Source of the DNA: Herbiconiux ginsengi
GTDB lineage: Bacteria > Actinomycetota > Actinomycetes > Actinomycetales > Microbacteriaceae
Length of the DNA: 64,000 bases
Assembly (NCBI RefSeq): GCF_900107435.1
Contig: NZ_FNPZ01000003.1
Coordinates: 372,001 to 436,000, forward strand
Direction: 5' to 3'
Positions 10,189-18,448 of the stretch are shown here, in pieces (the first letter of the stretch is position 1; each line of letters begins with the position of its first letter). Made by a program: the position numbers and the translations under genes. The notes beneath the pieces are model-generated. The model had not been told where the DNA came from, searched no databases, and saw nothing but the letters and a program-made list of their open reading frames with translations.

Positions 10189-10593
10189 CTACTCGTCGAA
10201 AGTATTCACCATCGCATGCGCGGCGCGCTCGAGGTAGCCCCAGAGGATTTCTCTGTCGAGCGGCGACAACCCGATCGAGTCCACGGCCACCTGCATGTGT
10301 GCGAGCCAGCGGTCGCGCGCGTCCGGGTTCACCTTGAACGGGTTGTGGCGCATCCGGAGTCGCGGATGCCCGCGCTGCTCGCTGTAGGTGCCGGGGCCGC
10401 CCCAGTACTGCTCGAGGAAGAGGGTGAGGCGCTCGATCGCGCCATCCCAATCGTCGGCCGGGTACATCGGCTTCAGCACCGGATCGGTCGCCACGCCCTC
10501 GTAGAACTTCGTCACGAGCGCGACGAAGGTCGGGTGCCCGCCGATCTGCTCGTAGAACGGGTGCTCGGGCATTTTCGGGGAGATCTCGATCAC
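10189..10593 (-). CDS. group II truncated haemoglobin (GlbO/TrHb2)
   Basis: 134 residues, GTG start at 10593. The TrHb2 pattern is clear: FYEQIGGHPTFVALVTKFYEGVATDPVLKPMYP, then LFLEQYWGGPGTYSEQRGHPRLRMRH, with the proximal histidine in the RMRHNPF segment and the distal Trp/Tyr set typical of the group. It binds O2 or NO and detoxifies reactive species or delivers oxygen. The mscS-type channel gene stops 3 nt upstream, so the two are co-transcribed, a frequent pairing in Microbacteriaceae. Confidence 0.94.
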   Translation of the reverse strand: MIEISPKMPEHPFYEQIGGHPTFVALVTKFYEGVATDPVLKPMYPADDWDGAIERLTLFLEQYWGGPGTYSEQRGHPRLRMRHNPFKVNPDARDRWLAHMQVAVDSIGLSPLDREILWGYLERAAHAMVNTFDE

Positions 10594-10596
10594 GAT

Positions 10597-11586
10597 CTAA
10601 TTCTGGCCCTTCGAACCGGGCGTGGTCGCCTGTGTGGAGATCGGCTTGGTGCGCGGCGGGCGCGCACCCTTCACGCTCGCCGCCCCCTCGAAGCCCGAGA
10701 GCACGACGGTGTTCAACGACGGAAGCGTCACGTCGAGCTCGTCGAGTGCGCGCTTCAGGCGGATGCGCAGATCGCGCGCCACGTCGTCTTTCGCCGAGGT
10801 GCGGGTCTTCACCACGACGCGGATCACCAGGGCCTCGGCCGAGATCGACTCGAGCCCCCAGATCTCGGGCTTCTCGATGATGCGCGAACGCCACTTGGGT
10901 TCGTTCGACATGGCGACGGCGGTCTCGAGGATCTTGTCCTGCACCGTGTCGAGATCGGCGTCGTAGGGGATGGCCAGATCGATGATGACGCGCGCCCAGC
11001 CCTGCGACATGTTGCCGACGCGCAGGATCTCGCCGTTGCGCACGAACCAGAGCGTGCCGTTCACGTCGCGCACCTGGGTGACGCGGATGCCGACCGCCTC
11101 GACCACGCCCGTGGCCGGCCCCAGGTCGACCACGTCACCCACGCCGAGCTGATCCTCGAACACCATGAACAAGCCGTTCAGCACGTCTTTCACGATGTTC
11201 TGCGCGCCGAAACCGAGGCCGGCGCCGAGCGCGGCCGTGAGCAGGGCCAGCGAGCCCAGGATGTTCGGATCGAGCGTGGTGACGATGAGGATGATCGACA
11301 CGATCACCACGGTCACGTTGATGACGTTGGTGAGCACCGTGCCGAGGGTGCGGGTGCGCTGCACGATCCGCACGGCCGCGAGCGGCGACGCGTTCAGCGC
11401 CTGGGTGTCGGTGACGTTCTGCTTCTTCTTGACGCCCGACACCACCTGTTCCACCAGGCGTTTCACCGAGAACAACAGGATGGCGCGGATGATGATGGCG
11501 CCGAGGATGATGCTCAGGATGCCGATGGGCACCTTATAGGTCTCGAGGAACGAACCGACGTTCGCCCAGATCGTGTTCCAGTCCAT
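10597..11586 (-). CDS. small-conductance mechanosensitive channel, MscS family
   Basis: 329 residues. Three N-terminal helices are visible (KVPIGILSIILGAIIIRAILLF, then VIVSIILIVTTL and ILGSLALLTAALGAGLGFGAQNIVKDVLNGLFM). The third is the pore-lining helix, with the Gly/Ala-rich packing pattern and conserved FGAQN. The beta domain follows (GDVVDLGPATGVVEAVGIRVTQVRD, then the GTLWFVRNGEILRVGNMSQG stretch). It releases solutes on hypo-osmotic shock. Lies upstream of the globin gene on the minus strand. Confidence 0.95.
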   Translation of the reverse strand: MDWNTIWANVGSFLETYKVPIGILSIILGAIIIRAILLFSVKRLVEQVVSGVKKKQNVTDTQALNASPLAAVRIVQRTRTLGTVLTNVINVTVVIVSIILIVTTLDPNILGSLALLTAALGAGLGFGAQNIVKDVLNGLFMVFEDQLGVGDVVDLGPATGVVEAVGIRVTQVRDVNGTLWFVRNGEILRVGNMSQGWARVIIDLAIPYDADLDTVQDKILETAVAMSNEPKWRSRIIEKPEIWGLESISAEALVIRVVVKTRTSAKDDVARDLRIRLKRALDELDVTLPSLNTVVLSGFEGAASVKGARPPRTKPISTQATTPGSKGQN

Positions 11587-11638
11587 ATGCCGACGATCCT
11601 ACGGTGACACCCTTGGCAGATCCTCCGGGAAGTCTGCA

Positions 11639-11664
11639 AACTATACAAACATGCATGTATAGTT
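11639..11664. promoter_or_regulatory. probable TetR operator and promoter of the MFS-tetR operon
   Basis: A perfect inverted repeat AACTATACA-N8-TGTATAGTT lies 28 nt before the MFS start in an otherwise GC-rich region. The right arm contains TATAGT, a plausible -10 box, so binding would block transcription. A TetR-family regulator is encoded by the last gene of the same operon. Confidence 0.75.
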
Positions 11665-11692
11665 AGGTCAGACCTTCTGAACGGATGACTTC

Positions 11693-13180
11693 ATGCTTCT
11701 CGACGCCAAACGGCGGTGGATCCTCCTGGCGACCGTGTCGGCCGGACTCCTGCTGATCACGCTGGACAACTCGATCCTCTACACCGCCCTCCCGACGCTC
11801 ACCCGCGAACTCGGAGCCGGTGCCACCGAGAGTCTCTGGATCATCAACGCGTACCCGCTCGTGATGGCGGGCCTGCTCCTCGGCGCCGGCACCCTCGGCG
11901 ATCGTGTCGGGCACACCCGGATGTTCGTCATCGGCCTCACGGTGTTCGGTGCCGCGTCGCTGCTGGCGGCGTTCTCACCGACAGCCTTGGTGCTGATTGC
12001 GGCCCGCGGGCTGCTCGCCGTGGGTGCCGCCGCGATGATGCCGGCGACGCTCGCGCTCATCCGGCTCGCCTTCGCCGACCAGAGGGAGCGCAACGTCGCC
12101 ATCGCGGTGTGGGGGAGTGTCGCGATCGTCGGCGCCGCCCTCGGTCCCATCGTGGGTGGGCTGCTGCTCGAGTGGTTCTGGTGGGGTTCGGTGTTTCTCG
12201 TGAACGTGCCGATCGTCGCCGCAGCCCTGGTCGTGACCCTGCTCGTGGCGCCTCGCAGCGTTCCCGACCGCTCGCGCCGTTGGGATCTGCTCTCCTCGCT
12301 GCAGGCCCTCCTCGGCCTCGCGGCCCTCGTCGTGGCGCTCAAGGAACTGACGAAGACCGGCACGTCCTGGCCGGTCGCCGGGGTGGCGATCGCGCTCGCC
12401 GTGGTGGCCTTCGGGTTCTTCACCCACCGCCAACGCCGGCTCGAGCATCCGTTGCTCGACCTGGCGATCTTCCGAGACCCGGTGCTCGTCGCCGGCGTCG
12501 TGGTGGCCGGGGTCTCGCTGTTCGCGGTTGCCGGTGTCGAACTCGTCACGGCACAGCGCTTCCAGGTGGTGGAGGGATTCACGCCCCTCCAGGCCGGATT
12601 CGTGGTGGCGAGCCTCGCGATCGGCTCGCTGCCGACCTCGCTCCTCGGCGGGGCGGTCCTGCATCGCACCGGGCCGCGCCTGCTCATCGTCGGCGGGCTG
12701 GGCATCGCGACCGTGGGTGCAGCAGCCTCGCTCGTTCTGCTGCCGGCCGGCTGGGGATGGCTCATCGTAGGACTCGTCGTCGCGGGCGCCGGGCTCGGCT
12801 TCGTGATGGCCTGTGCCTCGTCGGTCATCATGAGTCGCGTGCCGGCGCACCGGGCGGGCATGGCGTCATCCGTCGAGGAGGTGTCGTACGAACTCGGCAG
12901 CCTCGTGGCGGTCGCCGTGCTCGGCAGCGTCGTGACCTCGGCCTACGGTGTCGGGCACGGGGTGGCGGATGCCGGTGGGGCCGGCGTCGTGGTCGCGGCA
13001 TCCGACATCGGGTTCAGCACTGTGATAATCGTGGTGGCGGCCGTGCTCGCGGTCTCGACTGCGCTGGCGGCAGTTCTGCTCCGCGGTGCGGGACGGCCGG
13101 CGGGGCACGATCCGCTGCCCGAGACCGGCGTGGAAGACTCGGCCGAGCAGCCTCACACCGAACACCAGACCCAGCCCTGA
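11693..13180 (+). CDS. MFS drug transporter, DHA2 family (14 helices)
   Basis: 495 residues. The N-terminus ILLATVSAGLLLITLDNSILYTALPTLTRELGAG holds DHA2 motif D1-like LDNSI(V)LYTALP, and motif A is GTLGDRVGHTRMF. About 14 hydrophobic segments can be counted. It resembles QacA/LfrA/EmrB-type proton-coupled efflux pumps for hydrophobic cations or dyes. It is followed 14 nt later by its likely repressor and preceded by a palindromic operator, so expression is probably induced by its substrates. Confidence 0.93.
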   Translation: MLLDAKRRWILLATVSAGLLLITLDNSILYTALPTLTRELGAGATESLWIINAYPLVMAGLLLGAGTLGDRVGHTRMFVIGLTVFGAASLLAAFSPTALVLIAARGLLAVGAAAMMPATLALIRLAFADQRERNVAIAVWGSVAIVGAALGPIVGGLLLEWFWWGSVFLVNVPIVAAALVVTLLVAPRSVPDRSRRWDLLSSLQALLGLAALVVALKELTKTGTSWPVAGVAIALAVVAFGFFTHRQRRLEHPLLDLAIFRDPVLVAGVVVAGVSLFAVAGVELVTAQRFQVVEGFTPLQAGFVVASLAIGSLPTSLLGGAVLHRTGPRLLIVGGLGIATVGAAASLVLLPAGWGWLIVGLVVAGAGLGFVMACASSVIMSRVPAHRAGMASSVEEVSYELGSLVAVAVLGSVVTSAYGVGHGVADAGGAGVVVAASDIGFSTVIIVVAAVLAVSTALAAVLLRGAGRPAGHDPLPETGVEDSAEQPHTEHQTQP

Positions 13181-13194
13181 CCGGAGGAGCACGG

Positions 13195-13731
13195 ATGCGC
13201 CAGAACAACAAGACGCGCGTGCTCGACGCGGCGATCCGCGTGGTGGAGCGGGAGGGGTTGCGCGGCCTGACGCTCGAAGCCACGGCGGAGGAGGCGGGGC
13301 TGACCCGGGGTGGCATCACCTACCACTTCCGCGGCAAGGCCGCACTCGAGCTGGCCCTGCACGAGCATCTCGCTGCGCTCTGGGAGGAGCAACTGGAGGG
13401 CTTCGCCGGAAAGCCCGCTGCTGAAGCCACCCCTGACGAGCGCATCGCCGCCTACGCGCTGGCGTCGCAGGGCGCCTCCAGCGCCGAGATGGCCCTGCTG
13501 CTCGAAGGCTCGAAGAACCCCGAGTACGCCGCGCTGTGGGACGCGATCCAGCACCGGTGGACGCCGACGACCGCCGAAGCAGCGACCGACCCGGCGGCCT
13601 TCGACCGCTTCGTGCTCCGCTTGGCGGCCGACGGTCTCTGGGCCTACGACGCGATCAACACGGAGGAGATCCCGCCGTCGCTGCGCGAAGCCCTGGCCAA
13701 CCGGATCGCCACTCTCCTGCGCACCTCATAG
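13195..13731 (+). CDS. TetR/AcrR family transcriptional regulator
   Basis: 178 residues from ATG 13195, behind GGAGGAG. The N-terminal helix-turn-helix spans about residues 7-52 (TRVLDAAIRVVEREGLRGLT, EEAGLTRGGITYHFRGKAALELAL), typical of TetR. The C-terminal ligand domain is helical. It lies in one operon with the efflux pump and most likely binds the inverted repeat at 11639-11664, giving autoregulated, drug-inducible control. The ligand is unknown. Confidence 0.92.
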   Translation: MRQNNKTRVLDAAIRVVEREGLRGLTLEATAEEAGLTRGGITYHFRGKAALELALHEHLAALWEEQLEGFAGKPAAEATPDERIAAYALASQGASSAEMALLLEGSKNPEYAALWDAIQHRWTPTTAEAATDPAAFDRFVLRLAADGLWAYDAINTEEIPPSLREALANRIATLLRTS

Positions 13732-13779
13732 CTCCGCACAGGCGCGATGAGACCGAACGCAACGAGCCGCTCCCGGACG

Positions 13780-13825
13780 CCCGTGGAGGCCGCGCGAAGC
13801 ACGGCCCCCACGGCGGCTGACACAG
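13780..13825. repeat. 46-bp dispersed repeat, copy 1 (copy 2 at 39969-40014)
   Basis: Matches 39969-40014 at 40 of 46 positions, same orientation. It carries a small hairpin (CCGTGG ... CCACGG). It lies between the convergent tetR and pepN genes, in the 124-bp gap; nothing coding is seen there. Confidence 0.8.
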
Positions 13826-13855
13826 CCCGGTCACCCGACCCGGCGACTCAGGAAC

Positions 13856-16408
13856 CTAACCCCTGTCGCGCTTCTGCGCCGCCAGCGCGCGATCGACGCC
13901 CGCCAGGTTCTCGATCACCAGGCGACGGAGCGCCGGGATGCCCGCGTTCGCCGGGTCGTCGAGCCAGGCCTGGGTCGCATCGCGCAGCTCCTGGTTCGCC
14001 AGGGCTGCCGGGTAGAGGCCGTTGATGACGGAGGCGGCGATGGCGTAGCTGCGATTCGCCCAGAGCGACTGCAGCGCCGCGAAATAGCGCGGCACCAGCG
14101 GCTCGAACAGCGACGGGTCGCTGCCCCGCTGAAACCCGAGCCCGGTGGCCCGCACGATCGCGTTCGGCGCCGTGTCGGTGTCGACGAGCGACGCGAACGC
14201 GGCCGTCTTGCCCTCGGGTGTCGGGATGGCCGCGGTCGCGTGCGCCGCCGACTGCTGACCCGAGGCCGTGTTGTCGGACGCGAGGGTGGCGTCGATCTCG
14301 GCCTGACCGGCCTTCCCGCCCGCCACGAGCGCGATGAGCAGCTCCCAGGTGAGGTCGGTGTCGATGTCGAGACCCTCGAGCATCACGGTGCCGTCGTGCA
14401 GGTGTGCGACGTTCTCGAGCTGCTCTTCGGTGCCCGCGAGGGCGGCGAAGAACTTCACGAACTGGAACTGCGCATCCGACCCGGGTGCGGCGTCGAGAGC
14501 CAGCTTCCACAACGCGTCGGCGGCGGTGCGGATGGTCTCGGTGCGCACCTCGGGAGCCACGTACTGTGTGGCGGTCAGCACGAGCTGCCCGAGCACCGTG
14601 CGGATCGTGGTCGACTCCGTCTCGGTGGCGATGTTGCCGAGCACGAGGCGCACGAAATCGCGGCCGCGGGTCTCGGCGTCGCGCGTCGCGTCCCAGGCCG
14701 ACCCCCACACCAGCGAGCGCGCCAGCGGGCTCTCGATCGAGGCGAGGTGGTCGATCGCGATGTCGAGCGAGTAGGCGTCCAGGCGGATCTTCGCGTAGGC
14801 GAGGTCGTCGTCGTTGAGCAGCACCAGATCGGGTCGCTCGCGCCCCACCAGTTCCGGAACCTCCGTGCGCTCGCCGTCGACGTCGAGCTCGACCCGGTAC
14901 TCGCGCACGAGACGGTCGTCGGACACCGAGTAGAAGCCGATTGCCAGACGGTGCGGACGGATGGTCGGGTAGTCGAGCGGCGCCTCCTGCAGCACGGCGA
15001 ACGAGGTGATGACCCCATCCGCGTTCACCTCGATCTCGGGCCGCAGCGTGTTCACGCCCGCGGTCTCGAGCCAGAGCTGCGACCACTCGGTGAGGTCGCG
15101 GCCGCTCGTGGTCTCGAGCTCGGTGAGCAGGTCGTTCAGCTCGGTGTTGCCGAACTGGTGCTTGTTGACGTAGGCGGCGACGCCGGCCATGAACTCGTCC
15201 TGGCCCACCCAGGCCACGAGCTGCTTCAGCACGGAGGCGCCCTTGGCGTAGGTGATGCCGTCGAAGTTCACCTGCACGTCTTCGAGGTCGTTGATGGTGG
15301 CGACGATCGGATGCGTCGACGGCAGCTGGTCCTGTCGGTAGGCCCAGCTCTTCTCCATGGCAGCGAAGGTGGTCCAGGCCTCCTTCCACTCGGTGGCCTC
15401 GGCGGTGGCGAGGGTCGACATGTACTCGGCGAACGACTCGTTCAGCCACAGGTCGTTCCACCAGCGCATGGTCACGAGGTCGCCGAACCACATGTGGGCC
15501 AGTTCGTGGAGGATGGTGACGACCCGGCGCTCGCGCACCGCATCCGTCACCTTCGAGCGGAACACGTAGGTCTCGGTGAAGGTCACCGCACCCGCGTTTT
15601 CCATCGCACCCGCGTTGAACTCGGGCACGAAGAGCTGGTCGTACTTGGCGAAGGGGTAGGGGTAGTCGTACTTCTGCTCGTAGAACGCGAAGCCCTCGCG
15701 GGTCTTCTCGAAGATGTAGTCGGCATCCATGTACTGCGAGAGGGATGCGCGGGAGAACACCCCGAGCGGGATCTCGCGGCCGTCGGCGCTCGTCAGCGAG
15801 CTGCGCTCCACGATGTAGGGGCCGGCCACGATGGCGGTGATGTAGGAGGAGATGCGCGGGGTGGGCTCGAAGGCCCACGTGGCGGACTCGCCGGCGACGG
15901 CCGCGACGGGCTCGGGCGTGGGGGAGTTCGACACGACCTCCCAGTAGTCGGGCGCCGTGACGGTGAAGGTGAAGGTGGCCTTGAGGTCGGGCTGCTCGAA
16001 CACCGCGAACATGCGGCGGGAGTCGGGCACCTCGAACTGGCTGTAGAGGTAGACCTCGTCGTCGACCGGATCGACGAAGCGGTGCAGGCCCTCACCGGTG
16101 TTGGTGTAGATCATGTCGGCGTCGACCACGAGCGTGTTCTCGGCCTTCAGACCGGGCAGCTGGATGCGCACGCCGTCGCTGACCTCGGCGGGGTCGAGCG
16201 ACTCGCCGTTCAGGGTCACGGCGTGCACCGTGCGCGTGATCGCGTCGATGAAGGTCTCAGCGCCTTCGGTCGCGGTGAACTGCACGGTGGTGGTGCTGCG
16301 GAACGTCTCGGGACCTGTTGTGAGGTCGAGCACGACGTCGTAGCTCTGCGTCGCGATGAGCGCGGCACGCTCCTGGGCTTCGGCGCGGGTGAGGTTTTCT
16401 CCTGGCAC
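13856..16408 (-). CDS. pepN: aminopeptidase N (M1 zinc metallopeptidase)
   Basis: 850 residues, full length for actinobacterial PepN. The exopeptidase motif GAMENAG is near residue 266 and the zinc site HELAHMWFGDLVT near residue 301, with the third zinc ligand (E) in NESFAEYMS. The C-terminal ERAP1-like helical domain follows. The cytoplasmic enzyme removes N-terminal residues from peptides and complements the Clp system in protein turnover. Starts at MPGENLTRAEAQERA, behind GGAGAG. Divergent from the Rv2466c-like gene. Confidence 0.97.
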   Translation of the reverse strand: MPGENLTRAEAQERAALIATQSYDVVLDLTTGPETFRSTTTVQFTATEGAETFIDAITRTVHAVTLNGESLDPAEVSDGVRIQLPGLKAENTLVVDADMIYTNTGEGLHRFVDPVDDEVYLYSQFEVPDSRRMFAVFEQPDLKATFTFTVTAPDYWEVVSNSPTPEPVAAVAGESATWAFEPTPRISSYITAIVAGPYIVERSSLTSADGREIPLGVFSRASLSQYMDADYIFEKTREGFAFYEQKYDYPYPFAKYDQLFVPEFNAGAMENAGAVTFTETYVFRSKVTDAVRERRVVTILHELAHMWFGDLVTMRWWNDLWLNESFAEYMSTLATAEATEWKEAWTTFAAMEKSWAYRQDQLPSTHPIVATINDLEDVQVNFDGITYAKGASVLKQLVAWVGQDEFMAGVAAYVNKHQFGNTELNDLLTELETTSGRDLTEWSQLWLETAGVNTLRPEIEVNADGVITSFAVLQEAPLDYPTIRPHRLAIGFYSVSDDRLVREYRVELDVDGERTEVPELVGRERPDLVLLNDDDLAYAKIRLDAYSLDIAIDHLASIESPLARSLVWGSAWDATRDAETRGRDFVRLVLGNIATETESTTIRTVLGQLVLTATQYVAPEVRTETIRTAADALWKLALDAAPGSDAQFQFVKFFAALAGTEEQLENVAHLHDGTVMLEGLDIDTDLTWELLIALVAGGKAGQAEIDATLASDNTASGQQSAAHATAAIPTPEGKTAAFASLVDTDTAPNAIVRATGLGFQRGSDPSLFEPLVPRYFAALQSLWANRSYAIAASVINGLYPAALANQELRDATQAWLDDPANAGIPALRRLVIENLAGVDRALAAQKRDRG

Positions 16409-16504
16409 TGGTTGCTCTCCTTTTCGATTGCCCGATCAGCCTAACGGGGGCGCGCGGGCCGGGGCATCCGGAATGGTGGCGATGGATGCGTGGTTCGACG
16501 AAGC

Positions 16505-17119
16505 ATGACCTCTACGAAGACAGCTGTTGATTTCTGGTTCGACCCCTCCTGCCCCTGGGCCTGGATGACCTCCCGCTGGGTCGACGAGGTGGCGGAGCAC
16601 CGCGACCTCGACGTCACCTGGCACATCATGAGCCTCGCCGTGCTGAACGAGAACAACGACGACATCCCGGATTCGTACAAGGCCTTCTTCCCTCGCGCCC
16701 TGCGCTACACGCGGCTCGTCGCGGCCGCAGCGGAGCTGCACGGCCAGGAGGTCGTGAAGCCGCTCTACGACGCGCTCGGCACGCGCATCCACCCGGGCGG
16801 CTCCCTCGACCCCGACGAGGTCATCCCGGCGGCGCTCGCCGAGGTCGGGCTCCCGGCGTCGCTCGCGGCGTACTCGGAGTCCGACGAGTACGACCCGCAG
16901 ATGCGCGCCTCGCACTTCGACGGCATCGGCCGGGTGGGGCAGGATGTCGGCACCCCCGTCATCGCGGTGAACGGCACGGCCTTCTTCGGACCCGTGATCA
17001 GCCCGGCCCCCACGGGCGATATCGCGCTTACGCTGTGGGACGGCGTCGTGGCCGCCGCCTCCTACGACGGGTTCTTCGAAATCAAGCGCACCCGCACCCG
17101 CGAGCCCATCTTCAACTGA
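16505..17119 (+). CDS. mycothiol-dependent nitroreductase Rv2466c family protein (DsbA-like)
   Basis: 204 residues from ATG 16505; a GTG at 16490 would add five residues. DFWFDPSCPWAWMTSRW places the reactive cysteine at Cys16, followed by HIMSLAVLNEN and VGTPVIAVNGTAFFGPV, including the cis-proline segment (GTPV). This is the thioredoxin-fold family typified by M. tuberculosis Rv2466c, which uses mycothiol. The second active-site cysteine (CPWC) is alanine here (CPWA), so the enzyme would work by a monothiol mechanism. The 3' end overlaps the convergent DUF4184-type gene by 8 nt. Confidence 0.88.
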   Translation: MTSTKTAVDFWFDPSCPWAWMTSRWVDEVAEHRDLDVTWHIMSLAVLNENNDDIPDSYKAFFPRALRYTRLVAAAAELHGQEVVKPLYDALGTRIHPGGSLDPDEVIPAALAEVGLPASLAAYSESDEYDPQMRASHFDGIGRVGQDVGTPVIAVNGTAFFGPVISPAPTGDIALTLWDGVVAAASYDGFFEIKRTRTREPIFN

Positions 17120-17885
17120 CGCGTCGGGCGAGTTGGACGACGGCGCCGGAGAGAACCGCTGCGATCGCGAGCCACCCGCCCGCCGCCTCGACAACCCCGA
17201 GCCCGAGATCGAAGAGCCCGGATGCGCCGGCGCGGTGCGGGGTGATCGCAAGGGCGACGGCGGCTCCGGCCGCCGCGCCCAGGGCCACCGCAGCCCAGAA
17301 GAACAGCGCTGAGACTCCGCGCGCGTCACCCCGCTGGGCAATCGAGCGGCGACCGATCAGCCACACGACGAGCCACACGATCAGCGCCACGAGTCCGAGC
17401 AGAGAGCTGAGGTAGTGCAGCCAGACGGCGAGCGGGATGCTCGCGATGCTCTCGTCGAGAGCCGGGAGCAGTGCTCCACCCCATCGACCCGCGTGGGTGA
17501 ATCCGTCCCACACGACGTGCGTCGCGACGCCGATCGCGAGGGCGGCGACGAGCAGGGCGGCTTCGCGTCCGGAGCGCGCGAGCGACCGCCATCCGTCTGC
17601 GGCCGAGCCCGACCACTCGGCGGGTAGCCGCTCCGCCAACGCTCGCGGCGACACCTCCCGCGCCACCGGGCGCACCACCACGCGCCACAGCGCGAATGCC
17701 GCGAACGCCAGCACCAGTCCGGTCACCGGGAACCACGGCAGCTCGTGCGTCGATTCGTAGTCGAACCCCACGGGCAGGAAGAGCGGCAGGTCCGGCGCCA
17801 TCGCTCCCGCGGCCACCGCACCGGCCGGCAGCGCCGTGCGGGCGAACGGCACGGCGACGATCGCATGACTCACGGTGAACGGCAC
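17112..17885 (-). CDS. DUF4184-like integral membrane protein
   Basis: 257 residues beginning MPFTVSHAIVAVPF, the start characteristic of the DUF4184 family, followed by GAMAPDLPLFLP. About six hydrophobic helices are visible, and HVVWDGFTH and HYLSSLLGL carry conserved polar residues between helices. The family is related by pattern to membrane-bound metal-dependent hydrolases (YdjM/YfhO-like HxxxDxxxH arrangements), but no activity is established. It converges on, and overlaps by 8 nt, the preceding gene. Confidence 0.82.
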   Translation of the reverse strand: MPFTVSHAIVAVPFARTALPAGAVAAGAMAPDLPLFLPVGFDYESTHELPWFPVTGLVLAFAAFALWRVVVRPVAREVSPRALAERLPAEWSGSAADGWRSLARSGREAALLVAALAIGVATHVVWDGFTHAGRWGGALLPALDESIASIPLAVWLHYLSSLLGLVALIVWLVVWLIGRRSIAQRGDARGVSALFFWAAVALGAAAGAAVALAITPHRAGASGLFDLGLGVVEAAGGWLAIAAVLSGAVVQLARRVS

Positions 17886-17931
17886 CCCGGCAGCGTACCC
17901 GGCCGTCCTCCTCCACCAATAAACTCATTCC

Positions 17932-18420
17932 ATGCGAATCCACATCGGCACCGACCACGCCGGGCTCGAGTTCAGCAAGCAGATCCAGAAGCACCTCAGC
18001 GCCGCCGGTCACGAGGTCATCGATCACGGGCCCGAGTCCTACGACCCGATCGACGACTACCCCTCGTTCTGCATCAACGCCGCTCACGCGGTGGTGGAAG
18101 ACCAGCGTGCGGGCGTCGAGGCGCTCGGAGTCGTCTTCGGCGGATCGGGCAACGGGGAGCAGATCGCCGCGAACAAGGTCGAAGGGGTGCGCGCCGCCCT
18201 CGCTTGGAGCGAGGCCACCGCCAAGCTCGCCCGCCAGCACAACGACGCGAACGTGGTGGCCATCGGCGCCCGCCAGCACACCGTCGAAGAGGCGCTGGCG
18301 CTGATCGACTTCTTCGTGAACGAACCGTTCTCGCTGGAGGAGCGGCACGTGCGCCGCATCGCCCAGCTGGCCGAATACGAGACCACCGGCACGATCGCCG
18401 ACCGCCACATCGACGCGTAG
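17932..18420 (+). CDS. rpiB: ribose-5-phosphate isomerase B
   Basis: 162 residues. MRIHIGTDHAGLEF, DYPSFC and GGSGNGEQIAANK match actinobacterial RpiB. The catalytic base in this subgroup is the Glu of GNGEQ, because the cysteine used by the E. coli enzyme is absent. It interconverts ribose-5-P and ribulose-5-P in the pentose phosphate pathway. It is the first gene of a closely spaced run with the DNA glycosylase, PaiB-like and amidohydrolase genes. Confidence 0.95.
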   Translation: MRIHIGTDHAGLEFSKQIQKHLSAAGHEVIDHGPESYDPIDDYPSFCINAAHAVVEDQRAGVEALGVVFGGSGNGEQIAANKVEGVRAALAWSEATAKLARQHNDANVVAIGARQHTVEEALALIDFFVNEPFSLEERHVRRIAQLAEYETTGTIADRHIDA

Positions 18421-18448
18421 GCGCACGTCGTCACCAGAGGGAGAACCG

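Noticed and set aside
13747-14025. A 92-codon plus-strand frame overlapping the pepN 3' end
   Set aside because: Its first part is the 46-bp repeat and the remainder is antisense to pepN. Not supported.
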